Shown here piece by piece: positions 55,827 to 64,000 of a stretch of DNA of 64,000 bases. Each line of letters starts with the position of its first letter. The first letter of the stretch is position 1. This DNA comes from UBA4923 sp964606165 (GTDB taxonomy: Bacteria > Bacillota > Clostridia > Saccharofermentanales > DTU023), in assembly GCA_964606165.1 (NCBI GenBank), contig CAZSFQ010000001.1, positions 1-64,000 of the forward strand. Reading direction: 5' to 3'. Made by a program: the position numbers and the translations under genes. The notes beneath the pieces are model-generated. The model was given only the letters and a program-made list of their open reading frames with translations, did no database searches and was not told where the DNA came from.

Positions 55827-57165
55827 CGCCGACCCTCGCTTTCACAGCCTGCATCAGGTTTTCCTGGGTCAGGTCTTTTTTCGCCAAAGCCCGGACGACA
55901 TCCCGGTCAATCGTGCCCTCGGCGATCAGACGGAAGATGACCACCGTGTCCTTTTGTCCCTGCCGCCAGAGTCTGGCATTCGCCTGTTGGTAAAGCTCTA
56001 AAGACCAGGGTAGAGAAAACCAGATCACGGTCGAGCCGCCGTGCTGGAGGTTTAAGCCATGCCCCATTGAAGCGGGATGGGCTATCGCCACCGGAATTTC
56101 GCCTCGGTTCCAGGCCTGAAAGTCCTCCGGTGTTTTGATTTCCTGAGTCTCTTTGAAACGCTTTTGAATCCGCTCTTTGTCGTGACGATAGTTGTAGTAA
56201 ATGAGGACAGGCTTGCCGTTTGCCGCTTCAATCAGATCCTCCAAGGCATCAAGCTTGGCGGCATGAAGCTCTGCTACCGCCTTGTTCTCGTCATAGACGG
56301 CGCCCGATGCCATCTGCAGGAGCTTGTTGGTCAGCACGGCCGCATTGACCGCATCCACAGTTTTGCCTTCCAGTTTCGCCACCATCTCCCACTCAAGCTC
56401 TTTGTATTTTTCTTTGGCGACAGGAGGGAGCTTGACTGTGACATCCCGCTCCAAGCGTTCAGGCATTTGGAGAAAATCCTGACTTTTCATGGAGACGCAG
56501 AGATCTGATAAGCGGCTGAAGATCCATTCCTCCGCATGAGGTCTTGGCCGATAGGAATACACGATCCAGCCATTCATGCGGTCGGGCACAAAGAAATCTG
56601 CCCGATAGGTGCTGAGTGTCTTGCCCAGCCGCTTGCCCTGATCCAAAAGATAAATCTCCGACCAGAGATCCATCAACCCGTTCGTGGACGGTGTGCCTGT
56701 CAGTCCCACCACCCGGTCAATGCCGGGACGCTTTCTGCGAAGCGCCTTGAAACGTTTGCTTGAGGCATTCTTAAAGCTCGAAAGCTCATCGATGACCAGC
56801 ATGTTAAAATCCCACTCGCCAAGTTCAGCAAGCCAGGCAACATTCTCCCGGTTAATGACATAGATATCGGCAGGTGTGTTGAGGGCTTCAAGCCGCTGGG
56901 CTTCCGTGCCGAGAACTTTGGAGATTCTGAGATACGTCAGGTGATCCCATTTTTCCAGTTCCTCCGTCCAGGTGTTTTCAGCGACTCGAAGCGGTGCAAT
57001 CACCAGCACCTTGCTGATGTCAAAGTAGTCAAACATCAAGTCCCAGATGGCGGAGAGGGTAATCACGGTCTTGCCAAGGCCCGGCTCTAAGAAGAGACCG
57101 CAGGCCTTTTGCTCGATAATTTTCTGCTTGGCATACTTCTGATAATCATGTGCCTTGTATTGCAT
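55813..57165 (-). CDS. SNF2-family DEAD/DEAH helicase
   Basis: 450 residues. Walker A GLFLEPGLGKTVITLSAI, motif II LVIDELSSFKN, motif III VVGLTGTPSTNGLMDLW, motifs V-VI ASMGHGLNLQHGGSTVIWFS, QQANARLWRQGQKDTV. Translocates on double-stranded DNA. Next to VRR-NUC, the standard pair in this prophage type. Overlaps both neighbours. Confidence 0.93.
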   Translation of the reverse strand: MQYKAHDYQKYAKQKIIEQKACGLFLEPGLGKTVITLSAIWDLMFDYFDISKVLVIAPLRVAENTWTEELEKWDHLTYLRISKVLGTEAQRLEALNTPADIYVINRENVAWLAELGEWDFNMLVIDELSSFKNASSKRFKALRRKRPGIDRVVGLTGTPSTNGLMDLWSEIYLLDQGKRLGKTLSTYRADFFVPDRMNGWIVYSYRPRPHAEEWIFSRLSDLCVSMKSQDFLQMPERLERDVTVKLPPVAKEKYKELEWEMVAKLEGKTVDAVNAAVLTNKLLQMASGAVYDENKAVAELHAAKLDALEDLIEAANGKPVLIYYNYRHDKERIQKRFKETQEIKTPEDFQAWNRGEIPVAIAHPASMGHGLNLQHGGSTVIWFSLPWSLELYQQANARLWRQGQKDTVVIFRLIAEGTIDRDVVRALAKKDLTQENLMQAVKARVGDGTC

Positions 57166-57427
57166 CTAATATCCCTCCAATCGCATCCGGGTCATCCAGG
57201 ACAAAGACCTGAAAGCCTAAGTCCCTTAATTGTTCATGTCGATAAAGTTGCTGTGCCGTCGGCTCTTTGCCGGGGGCTTTGACTTCGATGAAGCCCGCCT
57301 TGCCGCCAGGCAGAAGCAGCAGTCTGTCCGGCACTCCCGCCGTTCCGGGAGATATGAACTTCCAGCAAAGCCCGTCCCGATTCGAGACTTCCCGCACTAA
57401 TTTCTGTTCAATGATTTTTTCTCTCAT
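57146..57427 (-). CDS. VRR-NUC domain nuclease
   Basis: 93 residues: EQKLVREVSNRDGLCWKFIS, GTAGVPDRLLLLPGGKAGFI, EVKAPGKEPTAQQLYRHEQL. The PD...ExK active site is present. Standalone VRR-NUC proteins cut Holliday-type junctions; it overlaps the SNF2 start by 20 bases. The 131 bases upstream to VapE have no gene. Confidence 0.92.
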   Translation of the reverse strand: MREKIIEQKLVREVSNRDGLCWKFISPGTAGVPDRLLLLPGGKAGFIEVKAPGKEPTAQQLYRHEQLRDLGFQVFVLDDPDAIGGILDAIQGT

Positions 57428-57558
57428 ATTTTTCTCCCTTCAGATGAACAGGCGTACAAGCTGAACAGGAATTTCCTATATTTACTACGCGCGTGTACGT
57501 CTGTGCCATTTACTCTTTCTCTAGTGTTTTCTCTCAAATAATTAACTAGAGAAGTTGT

Positions 57559-59904
57559 TCAGCTTGTGACTTGTTCAGTTCTGACGTAGACCCGCTGGCG
57601 CCCGTATATGGGAAGTGTCCTGAGTTTTCCGGTGCGCTCCCAGCCATCGACTTGGACCATCAGGGCGGCGATGGCATAGGAATCAACCGGCTTTAAGTCG
57701 GCAAGATTTCTGCCAAAGCACTCACACCAGATCTCGGCATTGCTGACCTCGGTGCGCCTAATTGAACCTTTGCAAGATGTGATATCGCCTTCGAGATAGT
57801 TGCGTCTGTCGTAGACATCCATATCCGCCCAGTTGTCCGGCAAGAGCCGGGAAAGATACTCCTCAACCAGCCCTTGGCGCTCGTCCGCTTCCATCGCACT
57901 CTTCTGGGCATCTTCCGCCTCCCGCAGGAGGTCGCCTTCCAGATAGAGTTTCTCTCCTTGTTCGTAGTAGTACTTGGCCTCCGCCCAGATCTGGTCCCGC
58001 TCCTCGGGTGTAATCGTCCAGTCCACACGCTGTTCCGTCTGATGGCACTTAATAATCCAAAATCGACGGTTGCCTGTGATGTCACGCAAATAGCCCCGCT
58101 CGCCGTTGACCGTAGCAACGATGATGCACTGCCTGGGATGGCTTTCCACGACCTTGCCATAGCTGGGGCGGTACTTGTCGTCCGCTGTGGATAGAAAGGA
58201 TTTGACCTTTTCGATGTCCGCCTTTTTCATTCCGGCAAGTTCGCTGATCTCGATAATCCAAAAGCCCTGCAGTTTCTCTGCGGCGGATTTATCGCTCATG
58301 TCGGTAAGCGAAAGGGAATCCGAGAAATAATCGTCTCCTGCAAGCGAGCGCCACATGGTGCCCTTGCCGATACCCTGTGCACCGTCGATGACCGTCATGC
58401 TGTCAAACTTCGTGCCCGGCTCATAGATGCGGGCAACCGCCGCAGCTAAGGTCTTCCTCGATACCGTACGGACATACTTCGTGTCGTCCGCCTTCAGGTA
58501 TTTAATAAAGAGCGTTTCCGCCCGTACCTTTTTATCCCAGAGAGGAAGGGAATCCAGATAGTCTCTGACAGGATGAAAGCGCCTGTCATCGGCCACCTTG
58601 GTAAAACTGACGTTATGATTGCGGTCGGAAAAAGGGACATAGCGAACGTCCAGCAGGGCTTTGAGCTGGGCTGTGTCGGCATCCCGCCAGAACTTGTTAT
58701 CCAGCGGCCGATCCCAGGGAATCTCACCTGTGACCTGAACCCGATGCGCCATCTCGTTGTAGGCAAAACCGGCAAAGTCGGGGTCATTGTTTAAGATCAG
58801 CATTTCGTTCCAGACGCTGTTTTGCAGGACTGTGCTTCTGGACATGTACTGGAGATCTTTTTGCCAGTCTGCATTCTCTCTGCCAAAATCCTCTCCGGCC
58901 TGCTTTCGCTTTTCTTCCATGCCACGGAGCTTCACCTTGTCGAGCGACATGGCAAATTCGCACATCTGATTGAAGCTTTTCTTGTCGTCACCGAACTTAT
59001 GCAGGCGTACCAAATCAAAAGCATTGCAGAGTTTCAGATAGGCGATATCTTTTGCGTGATGGCTGTAGACAAACTTGCCGTCCTCTTTGATCTCGACACC
59101 GGGCAGGCTGTCCGAGCCAATCAGGTGGTAGCGGTTGGGATTGTCCGTTGCTTCATAGATCTCCGGCAGCAGCTCCTCCATTGCCGCGCTGATGGGAAAA
59201 TAGGTGCGGTTGAAAAGACCGACCACACCTGTTTTTGTGAGCGGGTCCTGTACCTTTTTTACTTCCGTTGAATTGGCCCTGCTCTCCCTTGAGGAAGTAG
59301 GCAGCTGTGCAGGATCTTTCCAGCCCGGGTGTTTTGCAAGGATATTGTCAGGATCAAGCCAGTCTTTATCGGCTTCTTTGAAAACATACTCACCGTTGGA
59401 AGGCGTGCTTGGCCAGTACATGAGCTGGTTGGAAAGATAGGAGCAGGAATCAAAATAATCGATGCCAAGCATGTCCGCAAGAAAGCGTGCCACAGCGACA
59501 AATTCTTCCGCCGTCACATCCCTTGTAAGCGGGAAGATAATCCTGATTCTCGGGGCTTCCGGCGTATGGCTGTGAGTCGTATAAAAGCAGGACGCATAAG
59601 GTGTTAGCGACTCAAAGTTCTCAAGAAACTCCGGCTCAATATAATCACCGTCAAGCGCAATCATGGAGCGGGAAGCCACAGTATTGGAGAGCCTTCGTCC
59701 TCCGACCAGAACCCCGGCAACAAAACCGCCGTGATTTTTGGCCGTCTGCCGCTCAGCTTTCGTCATGCGTTTGTATTCTTCAGCGGACTCAGGTGTACGG
59801 ATGGTGACCTTGAGCCGCTCCTTTAATTCATCAAAGGTGATGGTCTTATTGGACCATTTCTTGGCGTAGCAGCTGCTGCCATAGGCAATTGGCAAATCTC
59901 TCAT
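57559..59904 (-). CDS. VapE-like primase-helicase
   Basis: 781 residues from ATG 59904 (GGAGGAGG upstream). N-terminal primase-polymerase-like region (MIALDGDYIEPEFL, APRIRIIFPLTRD, SNQLMYWPSTPS) then the VapE P-loop domain (VIDGAQGIGKGTMWRSLAGD, IEISELAGMKKADIEKVKSF, RGYLRDITGNRRFWIIK). Initiates prophage replication. No separate polymerase gene is visible. Confidence 0.92.
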   Translation of the reverse strand: MRDLPIAYGSSCYAKKWSNKTITFDELKERLKVTIRTPESAEEYKRMTKAERQTAKNHGGFVAGVLVGGRRLSNTVASRSMIALDGDYIEPEFLENFESLTPYASCFYTTHSHTPEAPRIRIIFPLTRDVTAEEFVAVARFLADMLGIDYFDSCSYLSNQLMYWPSTPSNGEYVFKEADKDWLDPDNILAKHPGWKDPAQLPTSSRESRANSTEVKKVQDPLTKTGVVGLFNRTYFPISAAMEELLPEIYEATDNPNRYHLIGSDSLPGVEIKEDGKFVYSHHAKDIAYLKLCNAFDLVRLHKFGDDKKSFNQMCEFAMSLDKVKLRGMEEKRKQAGEDFGRENADWQKDLQYMSRSTVLQNSVWNEMLILNNDPDFAGFAYNEMAHRVQVTGEIPWDRPLDNKFWRDADTAQLKALLDVRYVPFSDRNHNVSFTKVADDRRFHPVRDYLDSLPLWDKKVRAETLFIKYLKADDTKYVRTVSRKTLAAAVARIYEPGTKFDSMTVIDGAQGIGKGTMWRSLAGDDYFSDSLSLTDMSDKSAAEKLQGFWIIEISELAGMKKADIEKVKSFLSTADDKYRPSYGKVVESHPRQCIIVATVNGERGYLRDITGNRRFWIIKCHQTEQRVDWTITPEERDQIWAEAKYYYEQGEKLYLEGDLLREAEDAQKSAMEADERQGLVEEYLSRLLPDNWADMDVYDRRNYLEGDITSCKGSIRRTEVSNAEIWCECFGRNLADLKPVDSYAIAALMVQVDGWERTGKLRTLPIYGRQRVYVRTEQVTS

Positions 59905-59906
59905 AC

Positions 59907-60224
59907 TCAAACCTCCTCCGTGCCGATGTAGCGAACAGGAATGTCGAGCTCCTGCGCCTTCTTGATTTCCTGCCACATGCCGATGGTGATTTCCCGTCCG
60001 AAGACCCAGAGTTCACTGCACCTCTGTAAGATTCCAAAGTTCATCTCAAGAGCCTGCTTCCGCTCCTCCGACTCGTTGTCATCCAGGAACTGAGGGAATA
60101 GAAGATGCGGTGCGATGGGGATGAATCCCTTGTCCACGACGTGGCGGCAATACCGTCTCGCCCGTTCTGTGTTTGTCTCGATCTCGCCCCGGTAAGGCGA
60201 GCAGACAAAAATCATCTGTTTCAT
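59907..60224 (-). CDS. DUF4406/nucleoside deoxyribosyltransferase-like protein
   Basis: 105 residues: IFVCSPYRGEIETNTERARR, then PIAPHLLFPQFLDDNESEER and CSELWVFGREITIGMWQEIK. The fold resembles nucleoside 2-deoxyribosyltransferases with a conserved Glu (ERKQALEMN). Common in prophage early regions; role unknown. Rightmost recognised gene of the prophage here. Confidence 0.85.
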   Translation of the reverse strand: MKQMIFVCSPYRGEIETNTERARRYCRHVVDKGFIPIAPHLLFPQFLDDNESEERKQALEMNFGILQRCSELWVFGREITIGMWQEIKKAQELDIPVRYIGTEEV

Positions 60225-60262
60225 GTAAAAAAGCTCCTTTCGGATTATTTAGAGGAGCCATC

Positions 60263-60296
60263 AAAAAAGGATATTGAAAGTTTCCTCTCAATATCC
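60263..60296 (-). terminator. Terminator separating the GIY-YIG gene and prophage
   Basis: Minus-strand GGATATTGA (60288-60296) pairs with TCAATATCC (60269-60277), followed by TTTTTT (60268-60263). It lies after the GIY-YIG gene stop and before the DUF4406 start. Confidence 0.85.
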
Positions 60297-60344
60297 CCTT
60301 GGACAAGTCATTCAGTTTTGGGCAAACTTTTTTAGATAGTGTTT

Positions 60345-61223
60345 TTACTCGGTGGCTTCAATATCTTTTAGGGTTTTCCCGGATTCATCTTTCCACATGA
60401 CGTTTCCGCTTAAAGATGACCCACCAACGAAACCCGCGGCAGCAGAAGGGCTGGTAAACAGCAAATCAGCCATTAAAAATCCTTGATCATCAATTTTCCC
60501 TGCATATTTCTCACGATAGTTGATGACATTGTCAGGACAGCTTTTCGTCATAGAAAGAGAAATCTTGCTTCCGGCTAAAACGACAAATCCCTCCGGTGTT
60601 CGTTTCCCTGTGGCTTCGGCCTTCGTGGTCTTGAAATACAAGTTAGGTTCATCGTCAATGGGACTAATCTCAATCACTGTAGGCTTGCTGGCCACTATGG
60701 GCTCAAAAACCTTGTAGCCTAGGGCTCCCATGACTAGTTTTGCGTAGGAGATAAACTCCTCCAGCTCACTCTCTTTTTCTTCAGTGGTGTTGCCGGGGCT
60801 TGGGTCATTGCCATTTTTGACTGAATAGCGTTTCGCATCAATCGCCATGTTACAAAAACGATTTTCTAAATAACTGATTTCCGTTGGGCCGAATGAATTA
60901 TTTGAAGTGGTGAAGGCAACGGCCTCCGTCCAATAATCCATCTTGCTGTCACGGCGATGCTCATCCAGACGACAGAGGATGCCCCGCCCGTTCTTGCGAA
61001 TACCTGCCTGGCCGATATAGACAACAGGGTCTCCGCTATCATCGGAAGTGCCGAAAAGAAAGTAGACACCTGTCTGGTCAAGATAAGTGATCTCCCGTGC
61101 CTTATCCAGCATGGTGCGTGGAATTTTATAGGCGATACCGGTCCAGTTGGCCAACGTGCATTTGATGCGACCGGAAGCGTCTCCGTCCATCAGGAATAAA
61201 TTGATGTTTTTACCTCTTTTCAT
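60345..61223 (-). CDS. GIY-YIG nuclease with DUF4357
   Basis: 292 residues from ATG 61223. GIY-YIG: GVYFLFGTSDD, VVYIGQAGIRKNGRGILCRL then DEHRRD (Arg), Glu in FGPTEISYLENRFCNMAIDA. C-terminal DUF4357 (EGFVVLAGSKISLSMTKSCP, SPSAAAGFVGGSSLSGNVMW). Such proteins frequently accompany type I restriction loci. It follows HsdR by 27 bases and is probably in the same transcript. Confidence 0.9.
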   Translation of the reverse strand: MKRGKNINLFLMDGDASGRIKCTLANWTGIAYKIPRTMLDKAREITYLDQTGVYFLFGTSDDSGDPVVYIGQAGIRKNGRGILCRLDEHRRDSKMDYWTEAVAFTTSNNSFGPTEISYLENRFCNMAIDAKRYSVKNGNDPSPGNTTEEKESELEEFISYAKLVMGALGYKVFEPIVASKPTVIEISPIDDEPNLYFKTTKAEATGKRTPEGFVVLAGSKISLSMTKSCPDNVINYREKYAGKIDDQGFLMADLLFTSPSAAAGFVGGSSLSGNVMWKDESGKTLKDIEATE

Positions 61224-61250
61224 GCTTAGAGCCACCTCCAAAATCACATG

Positions 61251-64000
61251 TTAGGTTTCATCTGTAAATGGTGCCTTACCTTCAGCAACCGAAAGATATT
61301 TCAAATCTTCCGATTTAATTTTCGGATATTCACGATTTAAGCTCTGGTCACTACTCGACAAATCATCTTGATTGACGTATGGCTTCCCCTCCGTGTTATA
61401 GGTCAAATTGAAAACCAAATCAGAGAGCCATTTTTTGAAGGAAGGATTATCCTGAAATTGCTTAAACAGCTCCATATTGTCGGACATGATGGAAAAAATT
61501 ACCTGCTGCAGGGCGCGTTCACTTTCAGTACGTGCCTCCTGCTCGTCGGAATTTTTCATAGCGTTCTGATATTGCTTGTTCTTAGATACCATGGCAGGAA
61601 TTTCAAGAATTTGACGCTGTACATTATCCGCATCTTTCCAGTTGATGTTCCCAAACATATCATTAAAATCCAGGATGATCTTAGAAAGTAGATCCATTTC
61701 AGGCTCAACAATGAAGCCTACTTTGCCTGCGGGAACGGGTGGTATTTCGGCGTCCTCATCTTCAAGCTTTATGGAAATTGCTTCTCTTGCTTCGTTTCGA
61801 TAGCTGCCCAGATCAACCGTAGAAAGGATACCTTCAGATAGATCATCTGTGCCTGGAGATGGCAGCTTGGGAATGAGTAAATTTAGAAAGATGGAGAGCC
61901 TCTCCCAGTCGATATTTCCGTAGGGCAAAATCGAACCCAGAAAACCATACGTGCGAACGAAAGACTTGGCCGCACTTTTGAACTTGATTTGATCATCTAC
62001 TTCCAGCTGCTTATAGACAGCCGTACAGGCATCGAGAATGGGATCAAGCCTGTCGCGCTCTGCCCCGTTCAGAAACAGCTCAACCAGTGTTTCAACATGA
62101 TCGTTGTCATAAACCTGATAACTTTCCATCAAGGAAATAAGGTCATATAGCTTGTTTGGGTCAGTTTCTCCGGACAAAATGGTTGTCCTGTAAAATTTGG
62201 AAAATGCAGCCTCAATGACAGAAGTTTTATTAGCAAAATCAAGAACATAAACATCATGTTTGCCAGGATAAGATCTGTTGAGCCGCGAGAGTGTCTGAAC
62301 CGCTGCGATGTCATAAAGGGGTTTATCCACATACATCGTCTGCAGCAGGGGTTCGTCAAATCCGGTTTGAAACATGTCAGCTACAATAAGTATGCGAAAG
62401 GGGTCTTTTTTGAATTCCTTAGGTATTTTTGCATCCGGAAAGCCATTGAGCGCCGCAGATGCAAGGGCAGGTTCCAGCCCCTTGTACTTGTGTTCACCGG
62501 AAAAGGCAATAATGGTTTTATAAGGGCTGCGTCGTTCTGCGAGACATTTGTTGATGGCATAGTAATACTCAACACAGCGCCCTATACCTGCCGTTACCAC
62601 CATCGCTCTTGCCTGACCGTTTATTTTCCTCTTGGCTATAATCTGTTCATGAAAGTGCTCGACTATCATAGCCGCTTTTTTGGCAATGACATCTGAGTTA
62701 CCCTCGACAAAGCTACGTAGTTTCTTTTGTGCCCGCTTCTTGTCAAACATGGGATCATCTTCAACCGTTTTCATGATTTTGTACCAGGAATCTATGGTTG
62801 TGTAATTCTTTAACACATCGAGAATGAAACCCTCCTGGATAGCCTGCTTCATCGTGTAAACGTGGAAAGGACGGTGTTTTATTTCCCCGTCGACCTCATA
62901 CATGGTGCCAAACATTTCCTCAGTCTTATTTTTAGGCGTTGCCGTGAAAGCAAAATAGCTGGCCTTGGGTACGAGTTTGCGCCCTTCCATCATGGCATTG
63001 ATTTTGTCTTCATTGTCCAGCTCATCCATTGCAGCCTGACCAGAAAGTGCCAGGTTCATCTGGGCGGAATTTCGGCCACTTTGACCTGAATGTGCTTCGT
63101 CAATGATGATGGCAAATTGATTGTCTTTGTGCGCCTGACCCAGCTCAGAAATAATATAGGGAAATTTTTCGATCGTGGTCACGATGATTCGTTTGCCATC
63201 TTGAATGGCCTGGCGCAAATCACGAGAATACTCTGCCCACGCAACAGTATTCTTGACCTGCATAAATTGTTTGATTGTATCTCTGATTTGCTTATCCAAA
63301 ATCCGCCTGTCAGTCACAACCAGCACAGAATCAATCATAGGACGACCACCCTCTTCCAGTCCTATGAGCTGGTGAGCCAGCCAGGCGATAGAATTGGATT
63401 TCCCACTGCCGGCGCTGTGTTGGATGAGATATCGTTTCCCGACGCCACTTAGTTTGACATCCGCTAAAAGCTTTTCTACGCAATCTAACTGATGGTAACG
63501 CGGCCAGATTTGTTTGATGGTCTTCTTCTTGGTATCAGGATCCACTTCTTCAGTGACCTGGGCATAATTCTCAATAATGCGGGATAGCTTCCTTTTGGTC
63601 AGAATATTCTTCCACAGATAGTCCGTCATCAAACCATCCGGATTGGGCGGGTTTCCTGCACCATCGTTATAACCTTTATTGAAGGGTAAAAACCAGCTGT
63701 CTTTTCCTGCGAGTTTTGTGCAAAACTGAATCGTGGCATCATCCACAGCAAAGTGGACGATACAGCGTTTAAAATGAAAGATTAGATCACGCGGATCTCG
63801 ATCTTCTTTATACTGGCGCACAGCATCTTCCGTTTTTTGCTTGGTCAGTTGATTTTTTAGCTCCATGGTGATGACCGGAAGACCATTGATGAACAAACAA
63901 AGGTCAAGAGCGAGCTTTGTCGCATCCTGCGAATAACGAAGCTGCCGTGTCACGCTGAAGATATTTTTCTCCCACATGAGCTTTGCTTGCCGATTGTTTT
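61251..64000 (-). CDS. hsdR: Type I restriction endonuclease subunit HsdR (5' end outside window)
   Basis: At least 915 residues; the frame is open to the right edge (NNRQAKL before MWEKN), so the N-terminus is missing. Nuclease motif PVITMELKNQLTKQK; SF2 translocase: Walker A LIQHSAGSGKSNSIAWLAHQ, DEAH IIIDEAHSGQSG, TATPKNKTEEMFG, and LIVADMFQTGFDEPLLQTMY. A long C-terminal helical domain. HsdM and HsdS should lie to the right. Less GC-rich than the prophage. Confidence 0.95.
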   Translation of the reverse strand, partial: NNRQAKLMWEKNIFSVTRQLRYSQDATKLALDLCLFINGLPVITMELKNQLTKQKTEDAVRQYKEDRDPRDLIFHFKRCIVHFAVDDATIQFCTKLAGKDSWFLPFNKGYNDGAGNPPNPDGLMTDYLWKNILTKRKLSRIIENYAQVTEEVDPDTKKKTIKQIWPRYHQLDCVEKLLADVKLSGVGKRYLIQHSAGSGKSNSIAWLAHQLIGLEEGGRPMIDSVLVVTDRRILDKQIRDTIKQFMQVKNTVAWAEYSRDLRQAIQDGKRIIVTTIEKFPYIISELGQAHKDNQFAIIIDEAHSGQSGRNSAQMNLALSGQAAMDELDNEDKINAMMEGRKLVPKASYFAFTATPKNKTEEMFGTMYEVDGEIKHRPFHVYTMKQAIQEGFILDVLKNYTTIDSWYKIMKTVEDDPMFDKKRAQKKLRSFVEGNSDVIAKKAAMIVEHFHEQIIAKRKINGQARAMVVTAGIGRCVEYYYAINKCLAERRSPYKTIIAFSGEHKYKGLEPALASAALNGFPDAKIPKEFKKDPFRILIVADMFQTGFDEPLLQTMYVDKPLYDIAAVQTLSRLNRSYPGKHDVYVLDFANKTSVIEAAFSKFYRTTILSGETDPNKLYDLISLMESYQVYDNDHVETLVELFLNGAERDRLDPILDACTAVYKQLEVDDQIKFKSAAKSFVRTYGFLGSILPYGNIDWERLSIFLNLLIPKLPSPGTDDLSEGILSTVDLGSYRNEAREAISIKLEDEDAEIPPVPAGKVGFIVEPEMDLLSKIILDFNDMFGNINWKDADNVQRQILEIPAMVSKNKQYQNAMKNSDEQEARTESERALQQVIFSIMSDNMELFKQFQDNPSFKKWLSDLVFNLTYNTEGKPYVNQDDLSSSDQSLNREYPKIKSEDLKYLSVAEGKAPFTDET

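Larger units (their letters stand above)
30463..60300 (-). mobile_element. Siphovirus prophage (boundaries approximate, right side possibly incomplete)
   Basis: About 30 kb on one strand with the standard order replication, packaging, head, tail, lysis. Packaging is of HNH/P27 TerS/TerL type; tail genes are of long non-contractile type with Dit, Tal and tape measure. No integrase, repressor, excisionase, single-strand-binding protein or DNA polymerase is visible, and the genes right of 60300 are restriction-associated. The left limit is after the host sigma operon; no attachment repeat was identified. Confidence 0.9.

Overview
The window looks like a chromosomal segment of a low-GC-type Gram-positive bacterium (Bacillota, probably Clostridia-like) of roughly even base composition. 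Reasons: strong AGGAGG-type ribosome binding sites, frequent TTG/GTG starts, FeoA/FeoB/FeoC-like iron uptake next to a DtxR-type regulator, a BlaI-type repressor, an FadH/enoate-reductase-like flavoenzyme, and a Clostridia-style siphovirus prophage. Everything is inferred by reading; no searches were run and the species is not identified.

Region 1 (1-29.9 kb) is host chromosome with short operons on both strands: a BlaI repressor with twin dyad operators; a GNAT-helical repeat fusion; an AAA ATPase pseudogene; a Crp/Fnr regulator divergent from a flavin/FeS oxidoreductase; two unrecognised proteins started at TTG plus a lipoprotein; a Schlafen AlbA_2 protein; SdpI-like and YbaK-like proteins; a metallo-hydrolase overlapping a small HTH gene; a macro-domain/VWA pair; aldehyde dehydrogenase; alpha/beta hydrolase; the feo operon with matched iron-type dyads; an AhpD-like protein; DUF2804; a decayed HigB toxin beside an intact HigA-ImmA protein; phosphofructokinase; acetyltransferase; HicB-DinB; a phosphoesterase lipoprotein; a PPC-domain protein; a quinone-oxidoreductase pseudogene; and a cold-shock gene. 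It ends with an overlapping minus-strand operon of an ECF sigma factor, two paralogous small membrane proteins, a polytopic membrane protein and a PrsW-like protease. That operon is my best candidate for an undescribed membrane-stress signalling system.

Region 2 (about 30.4-60.3 kb) is a siphovirus prophage read entirely on the minus strand, so its gene order runs right to left: DUF4406, VapE primase-helicase, VRR-NUC, SNF2 helicase, two sigma-like regulators, HNH, TerS, MetK, ParB-methyltransferase, small conserved proteins, TerL, portal, ClpP-type protease, capsid, connectors, tail tube, tail chaperone with a canonical -1 frameshift signal, tape measure, Dit, Tal, receptor/GH18 tail proteins, holin and amidase. 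No integrase, repressor or DNA polymerase is visible, so it is truncated or continues past the right edge. Two AT-rich accessory genes and a 20-bp-periodic repeat lie at its left end.

Region 3 (60.3-64 kb) holds a GIY-YIG/DUF4357 protein and the 3' part of a type I restriction HsdR gene that runs off the right edge.
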